A DNA stretch of 64,000 nt from Asterias rubens (GCF_902459465.1 NC_047068.1:18747195-18811194); one strand, 5' to 3'; shown: positions 11,625 through 22,896, numbered from the stretch's first letter. Notes: generated by a model from the sequence alone, not told the origin. A program made the numbers and translations.

Positions 11625-12784
11625 AAAATGCTTTTATAATGCAGCATGCACCGAAAGCTGCGTTACGGGTTAGCTACCGCTTTGCTTGTTTCTATGGTAA
11701 CTAAAACGGAAATGTAAAACCATAAAAACCTTTTCCCTCTGGTTAGGATTAAAGACCACTTTCTTTATAAAATTGTGTTTGTGTTAATATGAGGTAACAT
11801 TTTTAGTTAGAGTTAGGATTGCCTATAAACGACAATCTTGATTTTGTTGCATTCAACAATGAACGCTTACGTTCCTTGCAAAGGCACAATAAGGTCTCAT
11901 ACGGAAAATAAATACAAATATGATATTTTCTTTATATCAATATCAACATTTTTACAACAAATTTAAAAAGTAGTTTCAGAGTTTGAATTTTTACAAAAAG
12001 TAAGATATTTATTTTATTCCGATGCCGAGGAGAAACTGGGTATAATTTTTCATTGGCCTAACCTATTTATATCGTAAAAGAAGAAAATCCCATTAACTGA
12101 AATCTTCTTATAAATGATTGTGTTCCTTCATCCATTTTGAAGATCAATTAAGCACCAGTAGTAATCGTGCCCTTGCTTGATCCTTAATGACCAGCGAGTT
12201 TATCATGACAAAGGAATTTCACTATCAGCGTCTGTCACGTGACTTCCTGGATCAAATTAGTTAAGAAATGACCATAAAGGAAATTTTAATCCGAAAGGCT
12301 GAATTTCTTTTGTGAAAAGGCCTCCGAGTCGTTTTCGATATCTCGCGCATTGTCCATTGATTTTGCATTAAACAAAAACTACTTTCACGTATAACCATTT
12401 TTTCAAAATCTTCGTTTTCTGCTAGCAGAAATTTTGAATTACTTTTTGCCAGTAACTGGCGGTCGAAAAAAGTAGACAACCCAAATTTCCCAATGTGTAC
12501 TAGCAGAAATTTGGGCCGAAAAAAATTCAATAAACGTTTTGGAATAAACCAATTTCCATGTAGAACATCGACTCTGCTCTGGATTTTAGAAGAGTAAATT
12601 TTGCAAGAATGTCATCATGAAGTACAATTGCATGGAGTGCGTACACTTGGTAAATGCCAGGTATCTGAGCATTGTTTGCATTAGGTGCTTGGCTATAATT
12701 CCCGGGCCACCGCTTCGATAACGATTACGATATACATGTATAATCTTTTCCATTTGTTAAATTTAGACTCTTCGCACTTCAACC
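11625..12784. other. Intergenic DNA, left half of the divergent spacer
   Basis: Upstream region of the minus-strand EGF/FAMeT gene. AT-rich; no exon or element recognised. Its promoter should be here, but I see no motif I can defend. Confidence 0.4.
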
Positions 12785-12857
12785 GATTCCGTAGTGTAGT
12801 GGTTATCACGTCTGCCTAACACGCAGAAGGTCCCCGGTTCGAGCCCGGGCGGAATCA
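12785..12857 (+). tRNA. tRNA-Val (AAC)
   Basis: 73 nt cloverleaf. Acceptor GATTCCG pairs perfectly with CGGAATC, followed by discriminator A. The D-arm region is TAGTGTAGTGGTTATCAC (A box), the anticodon loop CTAACAC gives AAC, and the T arm is CCCCGGTTCGAGCCCGGG (B box). The anticodon stem GTCTG/CGCAG contains one weak pair. There is no intron. It lies between the two divergent FAMeT-like genes and looks functional. Confidence 0.93.
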
Positions 12858-12904
12858 ACTGTGGTATTTTTAGCAAAACCACGTTGGTCGTTTAAAGTTC
12901 ATTT

Positions 12905-13205
12905 AATGCAGTTTAGGGGCGATGTTTGTTTCTTCTTGTGGATTTGTGGGTGGGTATGTCGAGCCCAGGCGGAATCAATTAATTTTTAAAATAAATTTAT
13001 TAATAATATGTAGTTTAAAGGCAATGTATTGGTTGGTGGAATCGTTCTATTGTTTTAATCTTATATCAAATAATTTAGTCGTGTACAATAAAATAATCTT
13101 TCATATGTGAAGTTTAAAGGCAATGGATAACTTGTCTCTTTGGAACCGCTCGATTGTTTAATCCTATGCAGAATAATGCAGTTGAATATAATAAAATAAA
13201 CCTGT
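12905..13205 (+). repeat. Diverged ~100 bp tandem repeat after the tRNA
   Basis: Three imperfect units, each starting AGTTTAAAGGCAATG or AGTTTAGGGGCGATG (about 12910, 13012 and 13110) and running to AATAAAATAA. The first unit contains the tRNA 3' fragment. Confidence 0.6.
12957..12979 (+). pseudogene. tRNA-Val 3'-end fragment
   Basis: TGTCGAGCCCAGGCGGAATC copies the T-loop to acceptor 3' strand of the tRNA 100 bp upstream, with one G to A change. It has no 5' half and cannot fold as a tRNA. Confidence 0.7.
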
Positions 13206-13829
13206 AAAAATGTCGTCACGTTTTTGAATATCGCCGAAACTTCAGAGCGAATATGTCCACGCAGGAAGAATAAAACCCTATATAGGAACACACACTCTGA
13301 GAAGCGTTACCACGGTAGTACGTTTCTCGTATTCATTTTTTTTTGGGGAAAAGGGATATCTCGTAGGATTTTGAAGTGAAATGTTTCTCAAAATGCGATA
13401 TACTATGCACAGCTGCTCTACTGCTTCTTATCACGTAAGTTATTGCCATTAACTTTCAGAGTCATTATCAAACGTATACAAAACTGGTTTTTGTTATGTG
13501 TATCTGTCCCCAGGCAATTCAACACAAGCCTCGGCTTCCAGTATGATGCATCCATATCTTATTTTTTCTCTGTCTTGTAAAATAGCATTGTTTATTGGTT
13601 ACTCCCCTCAAGAAAGTTGGTTTGTCTGTTTTAATGAAGTAAGGAAATAAATGTAAGTTTGAATTGAATTGAATTGATTCAGAATTGAAAAGGCAAGAAT
13701 TTCAAAAATACGAAATGTTTGCTTCACAAGGGATCCAAAAAGCTGTAGAAATACCAAGGACCGCATAAGGCCTATTGTGCCACATTTTCATTTGATGGAC
13801 CTGATCACTACTCAAACAAATTGTTAACA

Positions 13830-14052
13830 TACAAACTTACTTGGCAATGAGCAATTTTTGAGAAAGAGGTAATTTCTCACTCAAATATTACAGGATTTTG
13901 TGCATTACGTGTATTTTTCTTGCATTATTCTCTTACAACTCCGATGACCAATTATGTCCAAATGTTCACAGGTTTGTATTTTACGCATAGTTCGGATACA
14001 TCAAGTGAGCATACAGGTCATTGAAGATTACAAAACGTGTCCGGTGCCCTCA
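13830..14052 (+). mobile_element. MITE family M1, partial copy
   Basis: Keeps the TTACTTGGCAATGAGCAA, GAGAAAGAGGTAATTTCTCA and CCGATGACCAATTATGTCC blocks and a right end resembling GTGTCCGGTGCCCTCAAG. The left end and central palindrome are lost. Confidence 0.7.
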
Positions 14053-14339
14053 AGTTTCAAAGCACCAACATGTAGATAAAACAAATTATTCATGGCTGTG
14101 TTTATACCATGGCAACTATATAAAAACAAAATTGTTTCCACAGTAATAAATCTGTTACAGGGAGTAATTCACGTTACAAATAAAACAGTACGGTACTGTT
14201 CAGCCAGGTAAGGGATACTGCATGAGAGCTCACTGAGAAGCAAAGCTTAAAAGCGTGATCCCAAACAGTTTAAAATAACTGCATGCATGCTCATACAAAA
14301 AATATGATTTACTTTGCGAAATAAATGAGTAGAAGTTAT

Positions 14340-14460
14340 TCATCTTGTTTGTTTTGTATTGTGGGTTCGAGCCCCGGTCGTGACACTTGTGTCCTTGAGT
14401 ATTGCTTCTCTCCACCCAGGGGTAAAACGGGTACCTGTGAGGGCGTAGATGGTTTATGTG
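14340..14460 (+). repeat. tRNA-related SINE segment
   Basis: GTGGGTTCGAGCCCCGGTCG (B box) is followed by TTGCTTCTCTCCACCCAGGG and GGTACCTGTGAGGGCG. Related TTGCTTCTC(T)TTACCCAGG segments lie at 16125 and 16260. Confidence 0.6.
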
Positions 14461-14485
14461 AATGATAAGATTGGAGCGCAGCAGC

Positions 14486-14998
14486 ACCGGTGTCAGATGC
14501 AAATGTGTCCGCCATGCAATACTGTCCGCTCCGTACACTTTTGCATAAATATGCGATCGTGTCCGGGGCTATGCAAAAACCGTCCGGTGGACATGTACAT
14601 GACTGTACATGTATGTGCGCGCGGTAAGTGGGCGTGCATGCACTAAACCTACGTAATGAATGCAGCATGAATATTCACGTATTTTATGATTGCAGCGAAT
14701 ATCCAACGGCCGAATATTGCCCATTACATGTCATTCATGATTATGCACTTAGCTTTCAAAGAAAATGACGAACGTGTGCCGTCGACCAAGGTCGTTTAAT
14801 TTACTGCAAGGCCGGTTTTGCAAGGGGGCGGACACAACTGCATATGCAAATGTGTCGGGGCGGACACAATTGCATTATTCAGCAGCGTCCGGGTGGACAC
14901 GATTGCATATGCAGCACCGTCCGCGGAAATATTTGCATATGCAATAATGTCCTCCGGATAGTATTGCATAGAGGACATAATTGCATGAGACACCGGCT
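14486..14998 (+). mobile_element. Modular GGAC/TTGCATATGCAA element, copy 1
   Basis: A ~513 bp element with inverted ends: ACCGGTGTCAGATGCAAATG on the left, and ATTGCATGAGACACCGG on the right. Both halves are built from alternating short palindromes: GTCCGn(1-4)CGGAC blocks and TTGCATATGCAA blocks, several of which contain the octamer ATGCAAAT. The middle contains AATATTCACGTATTTTATGA. A second copy at 59262-59710 is in the same orientation and about four-fifths alike by eye. There is no coding capacity. Confidence 0.75.
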
Positions 14999-15230
14999 GC
15001 ATACTCCCCAGGGAGCTGAGAAAGCACAGTAACCATGGCCATGGTCGGGTGCTATTGTTGGAAGCGCTTTGAGGCGCCCTTCATGTTGCGATAAAGCTGT
15101 ATATTATTCAATGTAAACACGCCAATTTAAGTCTTTTAAACTTCTGTCGTGTATTTTGTGATATTTTTAAATGAATTGAATGAATAAATAATAAACCAGA
15201 GAAGTGCACCATTTGCTACTGCAAGCAAAG

Positions 15231-15621
15231 TTAAAGGCACCGGATACGTTTGGTAACTGCAAACTCAAAGACGTGCAGTATTCTAACTTGGTGTATCCCA
15301 ACATTTTACTATAAATAAAAAAACCTGTGGGAATTTAACTTAATTTGGTCATCGAAGGTGCATGATACTAATGGAAGAAAAAAATACCCTGGTTGAACAA
15401 AATGGGTGTGTCTTGCTTTAAAATGCATAAAAAAAAGTTTCGGCTGAAGTCTTTTATTATAACTGAAGTGAGAAATTACCTCTTTCTCAAATAAACATAT
15501 TATGAGGGAGCCGTTTCGCACAATGTTTATACAATCAACATCTGTCCATTGCTCTTTGCCAAGTACGTTTTTATGCTGATAGTTATTTTGAGTAATTACC
15601 AATAGTGTCCAGTGCCTTTAA
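15231..15621 (-). mobile_element. MITE family M1, full copy
   Basis: From TTAAAGGCACCGGATACG to ACCAATAGTGTCCAGTGCCT. Includes GAGGGAGCCGTTTCGCACAA. The central palindrome is decayed. Confidence 0.8.
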
Positions 15622-15788
15622 ATGATCCATTAATCAACAATTAATGAGTTTTATCCTTCGCTATAATGGCAAGCAATAAGTGCCACATTAGGGAAAGTGT
15701 TACATGAATAATTTAATACTCTGATCACATATATATATATAACTTTGTTTCCATGCCTTTTGGCATAATACTTGGTAAAACTGAGATC

Positions 15789-18700
15789 ATGTATACTTGG
15801 CAGGGACTCGTTTTAGCGCTTGTTGCACCTGTTAGTTTAGTAAGGGGGTTGTTGTGTGTGCCAGTTGATGGGAACATGTGTAGTGCATTCACTGCAAGTG
15901 ATAGACATGGTCAACCAACTGTGCTTAGAGACAAACTCATCACAGCCTTCAAAACAAATTGCAGACCAACAAAACAAAGTAAGTTTGTTTCAAATTCTAC
16001 ATTTTGTTAAACCAAAGTATATAAACAGGAATCATGACCCTAGTTATGCTCAAAATGACGCTCGCCACCAGTTTTGGTTTGAATCCCTGCCATTACTTGT
16101 GCCCTAAACATCACACTAAACCATAAATTGCTTCTCTTTACCCAGGTGTATAAACAGGAAAGGTAACCTCGCTAAGTTCAAATGCACAACAAACGTCATT
16201 ATCGATTAGATTGAATCCCTGTCATGGCTTGTGTGCCCTAATATCACCCTTAACCATAAATTGCTTCTCTTCACCAAGGTGTATAAATGGGAACCTAATA
16301 GGGCCGAGACTGTATCATGTTCGTCACCCATTTAGCACTAAAGACCTGATTGACTTTGTGATGCTTTTTGAGAAAGTTTGCCGAGTGCAAATTGTTGAGA
16401 AGCACCTTGATCTGGCCAGGAACAATGCCCAATTTCATAGACCTGTTTATTTAAAGGACAAAATATCGCTTAGTAATTTGCTCAGCAAAAAATGAGCCGG
16501 ATACCATTCACATATTTTATTGTGGTATGGTAGTTTGGCTGTGACCATATTCTGGTAATCATATTGATTATGCTTAAGCAGATCTATATGAAATTGGGCC
16601 CTGACCACTATAAAGACCCCATTACTTTTATTATTTAAACTTGCAAATCATTAATTTTAGTGCAATTAGTTCGTTTGTTTATTGTGACCCCACATTTCAC
16701 CTCAAAGGACCCCAGTTTGCACCCTCCTCATGCCTGGGTCTAATTTCAAAGAGCTGTTTAAGCACAACAAAGTAGCTAAGCGGACAAATTATGCTCACCA
16801 GAATAAATCTACCAGCCATACTACATTGTCACATGTACAATTTGTGACGGGTATCCTGCTCATTTCTGCTTTGCAGACGATTGTATAAGCAATACTTTAT
16901 GTTTATAACCAGCTCTATGAAATCTGGTGGTGTGTAGATTGAGCTTTCAGACCACTGATGCGTTTTATTTTCCCCAAGCTTTTTCGTTTTAAGCTTGTTT
17001 TTTGGCAGGCGTTCGGGAAATATGCAGATCGATTGTATCTGTTATCAGATAGGCTTTTATATATGCTTCGTAAAATAGACCGATCGTCATTGCTGACAGT
17101 AAACCATTTATTCGAAGTTTGTAGCCTTTCGAGAGACCAAATTAAATTTAAAGGCAGTGGACACTATTGGTAATTACTCAACCTAATTATTAGCATAAAA
17201 CCTCACTTGGTAACGAGTATGGGGAGAGGTTGATAGTATAAAACACTGTGAGAAACGGCTCCCTCTGAAGTAACGTAGTTTTCGAGAAAGAATAATTTTT
17301 CCACGAATTCGATTTTGAGACCTCAAGTTTAGAATTTGAGGTCTCGAAATCAAGCATCTAAAAGCACACAACTTCGTGTGACAATTGTGTTTTGTCTTTC
17401 ATAGTTATCTCGCAACTCCGACGACCAATCGAGCTCAAATTTTCACAGGATTGTTATTTTATGCATATTGTGAGATACAGCAAGTGAGAAGACTGGTCTT
17501 TGACAATTACCAATAATGTCCACTGGCTTTAAATAATGTATAACCCCGTATTTAAAGTAAGTGGTTTCCAGAAAAGTCTGACACTTGTCTTTCTTTTTTT
17601 CGGCAGTCTGCAGTTTTAACACAGAGGGATATTTGGGACCAATCAGATACACAGTCCTTAAAGATGCCTTCAACATGCCATTCAGTGTGAACTTCAGTGT
17701 AAAGGCTGGAGATGGGGCTAAAATTGCCCTCTCAGAAAACGGGACTGATGACTCAATCTTCACAGAGATTTTTAAGTGTCATAAAGGAACATTACATAAT
17801 TGATTTTGGTACAAAATAGTTGCTATAGCAGTGTAATCACTTTCTGAATCCACTATATACATAAACTGACAAACCTGTAAAGTAGAAAAATAAATCAGTG
17901 TGAACTTTAGTAATATATTTGGACTTTGGTTGGAGTAGAACCTATACATGAACCACGGCTTGGTTCAACAAAGCACTAAGATTCATCTTACGATGAGCTG
18001 TCAGTATTACGTGACATCATTGTTTCAACAATTTGGGGTAGTTCAACCAATTTTAATGTTCCTAAATTTAAAGGGGACAGAGTGCACGATTTTTTTTATA
18101 GACTGTACTTCATCAGTGGCCCATACTTCCTAAGCAAGTGTTCTAATAATATTCATACCAATTCAAAAGAGCAATACAACAACATCTCTCAACTCAATCT
18201 AATTTGTAACAGTCTCAATCTAATTGGTACATTTTTGACTGCCATTGTTCACTATTTCACTATGTTTAGTGTTGTATTTAAAGGGTGGCTGCAGTGTTTT
18301 TTAAAATAATTTAAACGATTAAACATGACTTTTTAAACCTGAAATTCTTTTTTAATATTTTTTATTAATAATACGCAATAATTAAAAAAAAATTGTTTTC
18401 TAGAGATTAGGGGAACCCACCCGCCCCTAAAAGGGAGCATAAACGTGACGTCATGTCGGGAACCTGAGCCGTCGGGCACCCTGGCTGTGTATATAGAGAC
18501 GTGTGCACTGTGTGGCCTGGTACCTAGGCGCGTGTAGTTAGGGACCAGACTCTTTTTGCCGACGATAATATGTTTGAATTCTCGACGTGACGTCGTTGGT
18601 TGGGGGCGGTAACAATCCACAAAGGGGGGGGGGGTATGACTTATTCGCTAACTACGCAAGTGAGATATGTCGGGGAACACCAAAACACATTTTATTGATG

Positions 18701-19601
18701 TTCACTACATATATCAGAAATAAATGACAGCAAAATTAACTGTTTTTTTTATTTTAATTCACTGCAGCATCCCTTTAATTGTTTGTCCAATGGAAATAAG
18801 CCGCTTTTAATCAGTTTTTTGTGGCATCCTTTGCTTTTATTTAGTCTAAATTGTATGTACTTCCTCTACGCTTGATTGTATTGCCGAATAAAGTAATAAT
18901 ACTTTGCTTGTTAGCAATAAAGATTGATTCCCGTATAAATCAATCTTAGCTCCTTCTGAAGTCAATCTAAACCAATTTAATAAAACAGGTAATCACAAAA
19001 ACCTGGTTAGCACAGAAAAGTGTTGCATACCGGAAACAGGCTACAAGCCAAAATTACATTTTTCACCAAAGTGATTTTAATCAAACAGATAGCTGGATCT
19101 AAAATTATATATTTTATCTAGATTGTATGGCCCGATTTCAGAAAACCTGTAAGGCCTATAAAAGCACAAAAACCTGCTAAGCACAGACTGAAAAGTGTTG
19201 CGTAACAGAAACAGGATACCAGCCAAATTGCATTTTTCACTTCAGTTATTTAATTAAACCAAGAGCTGAATCTAAATCTGTATACCATTTACCAAACTGT
19301 ACTTTAATCTTCCACCTTCATCCTAGGTATTGGTTGTGGTTGGGATGTAGAAACATTCGTTACAGCCTGTCATCCTTATACCTGCTCCGAACGTTTAGAA
19401 ACCTATGATGATCAGTTCATCATCGATCCCTACGAATATCGTTCCTTCTGGATCGAGTATGAGATGGGTATCGTGAGGGTCGGCAAAGGCAGAGTTACCA
19501 ACGCCATCTTGGAATGGAACGCTGGAGCCTACCATGGTAGGGTACCCACTCAAGCCTATGTATCTACTGGGAGCTATGACGGGGAGTGGACATTCTGTTG
19601 A
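15789..19601 (+). CDS. FAMeT-like secreted protein paralogue with a lost splice donor (possible pseudogene)
   Basis: Coding exons 15789-15978, 17607-17771 and 19327-19601; joined in phase 1 they would give 209 aa. Residues 1-20 (MYTWQGLVLALVAPVSLVRG) are a signal peptide. Exon 2 (ICSFNTEGYLGPIRYTVL...ALSENGTDDSIFTEI) and exon 3 (SFWIEYEMGIVRVGKG, GAYHGRVPTQ, ending TFC) match the FAMeT module of the divergent gene. Exon 2 is exactly 165 nt in both genes. There is no EGF exon between exons 1 and 2; since that exon is phase 1-1, its gain or loss keeps frame. At the expected donor (17772) the sequence is TTAAGT, where the paralogue has GTAAGT. The nearby GTGTCA at 17776 is in the wrong phase, and read-through meets a stop at 17801. 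So this is a pseudogene, a truncated product of about 120 aa, or a sequence error. Acceptors TTTCGGCAG and CATCCTAG look normal. Confidence 0.6.
16050..16310 (+). repeat. SINE-like repeat, two tandem-like segments
   Basis: Two related blocks, each with TTGAATCCCTG..., ACCATAAATTGCTTCTCTT and CCAGGTGTATAAA. They lie in intron 1 of the plus-strand FAMeT-like gene. Confidence 0.55.
16428..16602. mobile_element. Palindromic MITE family M2, diverged copy
   Basis: CCAATTTCATAGACCTG on the left, and TGCTTAAGCAG...ATATGAAATTGGGCCCTG on the right. Confidence 0.65.
16733..16926. mobile_element. Palindromic MITE family M2, diverged copy
   Basis: CTGGGTCTAATTTCAAAGAG plus TTTAAGCACAACAAAGTAGC on the left; AACCAGCTCTATGAAATCTG on the right. 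Confidence 0.65.
17148..17532 (+). mobile_element. MITE family M1, full copy next to an exon
   Basis: Full-length, well preserved. Starts TTTAAAGGCAGTGGACACTA and ends AATAATGTCCACTGGCTTTA, with a clear central palindrome CCTCAAGTTTAGAATTTGAGG. It ends 75 bp before the acceptor of the exon at 17607 and so forms most of that intron's 3' end. Confidence 0.9.
18278..18779. mobile_element. ~500 bp MITE with CTGCAGTG ends
   Basis: TTTAAAGGGTGGCTGCAGTG at the left and CACTGCAGCATCCCTTTAA at the right form terminal inverted repeats. The core (18410-18620) is unusually CpG-rich and carries two GTGACGTC/GACGTCA motifs. It has no coding potential and lies in the last intron of the plus-strand FAMeT-like gene. 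Confidence 0.7.
19131..19270. mobile_element. M2-type MITE relic
   Basis: GGCCCGATTTCAGAAAACCTG and AAAGCACAAAAACCTGCTAA blocks match the left half of family M2. A similar half-copy precedes it at about 18985-19075. Confidence 0.5.
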
Positions 19602-19658
19602 AGTGCGATTGTATAACAGTTTGACCGCGAAATCGCATGATTAACTACGGAAGTGATG

Positions 19659-19678
19659 AATAAAAAACGATGAATAAA
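19659..19678 (+). promoter_or_regulatory. Tandem polyadenylation signals
   Basis: AATAAA at 19659 and again at 19673, 58 and 72 nt after the stop codon of the plus-strand FAMeT-like gene. Position and spacing fit its 3' UTR. Confidence 0.5.
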
Positions 19679-19689
19679 AACCTTAATTA

Positions 19690-20010
19690 TTAAAGTGAAA
19701 ACTTATCCTGTACGAACACATTATAAGTCCATAACTTATCGTGTACGTGTACGTACATAATGAATACTAACTTTGTGTGCGTACATAATATATATCAAGA
19801 ACGTACATGATCAGGACACAGTTTTCATGTACGTACACAATAAATCAAAAAAAATTTGTGTACGTAAATAATAAATTATCATGTACAAACACAATAAAGC
19901 CAAACTTATTGTGTACGTACATAATAAGCCATCCATACATACACAATAAATTTGGATTTATCGTACGTACACAAATAAGTTTGAGTGTACTTGTATGTAC
20001 AGATAAGGTA
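19690..20010. repeat. Palindromic GTACGTACA minisatellite
   Basis: About eight irregular units around TTATTGTGTACGTACATAAT, many of them their own reverse complement, so matching frames appear on both strands. It follows the 3' end of the plus-strand FAMeT-like gene. Confidence 0.75.
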
Positions 20011-20099
20011 GAGGATTTTAATACTCTTGAACAGTACAACTGCATTATTTATAAAGGTTATGGAACTTTGGAAGCAAGTTACATGTAGTTGCATTTAAT

Positions 20100-20926
20100 T
20101 GCTTGTACATAATTCAGCATCTTATATTACTGATATCTCTTTAAACTACTCTCTTTGAAATATTGGGTTCAGAATGTGGTATGGACATCACGTAGTACTT
20201 GTTTTTACTCTAATTATTCATTTACTTGTTAAATGTGTAATATTTTTTGAGACTGTAGGTTACAAATAAAACGAACATTCATTACTCATCGGTTTATATT
20301 TAACAATTCTTACTAAGGTGGATATAATTTATTTCAAAAATACAATGCCTTTTTGTAACAAAGAACAAAATATTATGAATATTATCGTTATATTGATGAC
20401 CAAAACGCAAAAAAAAAAATTGACAAAAGGGTTTCGTAATTTATTTACACTACCATTAGGGGTCACCAAGTGCAATTTGTGAGTAAGATTTGAATAATGT
20501 ATGGTACATTTGCTCAGTCATTAAAGACAAACTGTTCCTTTGGTTTTTGGAACTGCTTATAATCATTTTAATCATGTATAAATACAGATGTAAACAATAC
20601 AACTAACATGTGAAAACTTAATTTCAAAAAAGATATCTCACAAAATGCGGAGCGATGTCCTTGCAGAAATAATAATCCCTATGAATACACAATCTAAGAA
20701 ACATTATTGACAGTTACTCTTCTCAGATTCAAATTTTGAGGCACACAAACTAACATTTCTTTTTTTACATAACCACATTACCATGAAATGTTTCCCAAAA
20801 TACTTCATACTGTCGTCTAGTGCTGTAGTTTTTATTGCCATTAATTTTAAGAGTGATTACCAAATGTATAAATTCCCATTAATGACCGTTAAAAAAATGT
20901 ATTCCTCAGACTAGCTCCAAACAGCT
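20100..20926. other. Intergenic AT-rich DNA
   Basis: No exon, RNA gene or defined element seen. Confidence 0.4.
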
Positions 20927-21491
20927 GCAGGGACCAATTGTATTAGGTCTGTAAGCATAAAAAAAAACCTGGTGAAAGACAGTGGACACTTTTGTTAATA
21001 ACTCAAAATAATTATTACCATAAAACCTTTCTTGATAACCAGTAATGGGGAGAGGTTGATAATATAAAACATTGTGAGAAACAGCTCCCTCTGAAGTGAC
21101 GTAGTTTTCGAGAAAGAGGTAATTTGATTTCGAGGAATTTGATTTCGAGACCTCCGATTTACAATTTGAGGTCTCGAAATTAAGCATATGAAAGCACACA
21201 ACTTCGTGTGACCATGGTGTGACCGAGGTGTGACACGGCTGACCGATTGAGCTCAAATGTTCACATGTTTGCTATTTTATGCATATGTTGATATGTGAAG
21301 ACTAGTCTTTAACAATTACCAATAGAGTCCAGTGTCTTTAAGCACAAACTAATCTTTCTTAACAGAAACTGTTTCCAGCAAAAAATCCATAGAGTTAACA
21401 TTGTTGCAACTGGTGCCCAACTCGTTCTTGCTTAGCAAATGAATTTGCTTTAAGCAGTATTTTCTTCTTAACAGTTTTATGAAATCGGACT
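20927..21491. mobile_element. M2 MITE interrupted by an M1 MITE
   Basis: M2-type sequence (CAGGGACCAATTGTATTAGG ... GTAAGCATAAA) runs to about 20973, a near full-length M1 copy occupies 20974-21342, and M2 resumes at AAGCACAAACTAATCTTTCT, ending AGTTTTATGAAATCGGACTG. Confidence 0.7.
20974..21342 (+). mobile_element. MITE family M1, full copy nested in M2
   Basis: Begins AAAGACAGTGGACACTTTTG and ends AATAGAGTCCAGTGTCTTTA. The central block has a local duplication of GATTTCGAG(G)AATTT. Frames at 20906-21256 are repeat translations. Confidence 0.85.
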
Positions 21492-22579
21492 GTTTACTTG
21501 GATTGTTACTTTAGTGCACAGTGTGCAAGGTTAATAGGACTCTTTAGTAATAGAGAGGTTTCGCAGAGTCACCGATACTCTTACGTGAACGGATACGTCG
21601 TAATACGTCATCACTTTTTGAGGTCCATGTGACATATAACCGTTGTACACAAGTTAGAATAGTCGCTCAAAACGGGAATCTGTCGCCATACACGTAAGTA
21701 AACAACGAGTATATTTTGTTCATGTTTTTGTAGCCGGTTGTTATTTTTTAATGCACCAGGTTTTCACCATGTCTACTAGAGGTATCATACATGGATGAAG
21801 TTGGACGTTTGTTAACCACCATGCTTCAGAAAAAGAGAAATGGACTAAAAAGTCCATGGGTGCAGCCATTTGGTTAAAAGCGCCCTCTTGAACCTCTTAG
21901 TTAATTATATTACATAGATATAAATATGTGTCAATCTTAAAGCAATGTTGGACATACTTAAGAATATCTTTTACCATGCCACAATACCATGCCATTTGTA
22001 ATCTGTGGCTAGTCTCATGCCAAGTTTTAGCTTAGACAATGTGCTGTATGTTCTGCTTTATATGACATTGGAACACAGTTAAAATAAAGAAAACAATGTA
22101 TTTCTTTGTTTTAATTTAGTTCAACAATCAAATGAACAAATAAATTTATGAATCAAAAATTATGTTTAAGCTGTTGTATGAAGTAATACTTTTCACACGA
22201 ATGAAGGAGAAAAAAAGCTTGCATGCTTACACAGAATAAAAAATACACTTTATATATCCACATTCTTTTTAACACTCTAAAAACATAACTCTAGGTTGGA
22301 ATTGAGAAAGAGTCCAGTTTTCAAAGGGACGGACTAACTTTTGGGTCAGGCTGAATTTAGCTCTGATTTTGCATCAGGTTTACCCATTTCGGGGCCACTT
22401 ATTTATTCATTTATTTTAAATTTTCAGAAATGTGTCACATAAACACATTAAAATTTGTCCAGGTCAAGTTTTAAAAAATTTTCCAAGTGCTGATATGGGC
22501 CTCATACAATTGTTCACAGAAGTCCTGATTCAAGATGGCTCGACACAATTTCCGAGAATACTGACCCAAACTGGGTCTG

Positions 22580-22726
22580 GGGTCAATTTCACAAAGAGTT
22601 AGAACTAGTCCTATCTTAGGACTAGTCATATATTGAGATTTTAAAAACGTATGGCTAGTCCTAAGTTAAGACGAGTAACTCCTCCTAACTCAAGAGAGGA
22701 CTAGTCTTAACTCTTTGTGAAATCCA
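22580..22726. mobile_element. Foldback MITE family M3, copy 1
   Basis: Inverted ends ATTTCACAAAGAGTTAGAAC and TTAACTCTTTGTGAAAT, with internal GACTAGTC and GAGTAACTCCTCCTAACTC blocks. Confidence 0.8.
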
Positions 22727-22896
22727 CCACAGGCCTCCAAGGAGCCTCACCCGTGTTTTAACCCGGTTGAAATTCTTACCCAGGAGTTTTTAGAGTTTAT
22801 TGTTCCGTTAAAAACAGCATCAAAGAAAATTTGTCTTACAGTGGGCCATTACCAAGATGTCTTCAGCTGGAGTTGAGTCGCACAGCTGATGTAACC

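Noticed and set aside
14486..14998. CRISPR-like array of repeated modules
   Set aside because: Modules are short palindromes of variable length without unique spacers of constant size, the same order recurs at 59262, and the host is eukaryotic.
15979..17606. Hidden EGF exon in the plus-strand FAMeT-like gene
   Set aside because: No six-cysteine frame with flanking AG/GT was found; the interval holds SINE, M2 and M1 repeats.
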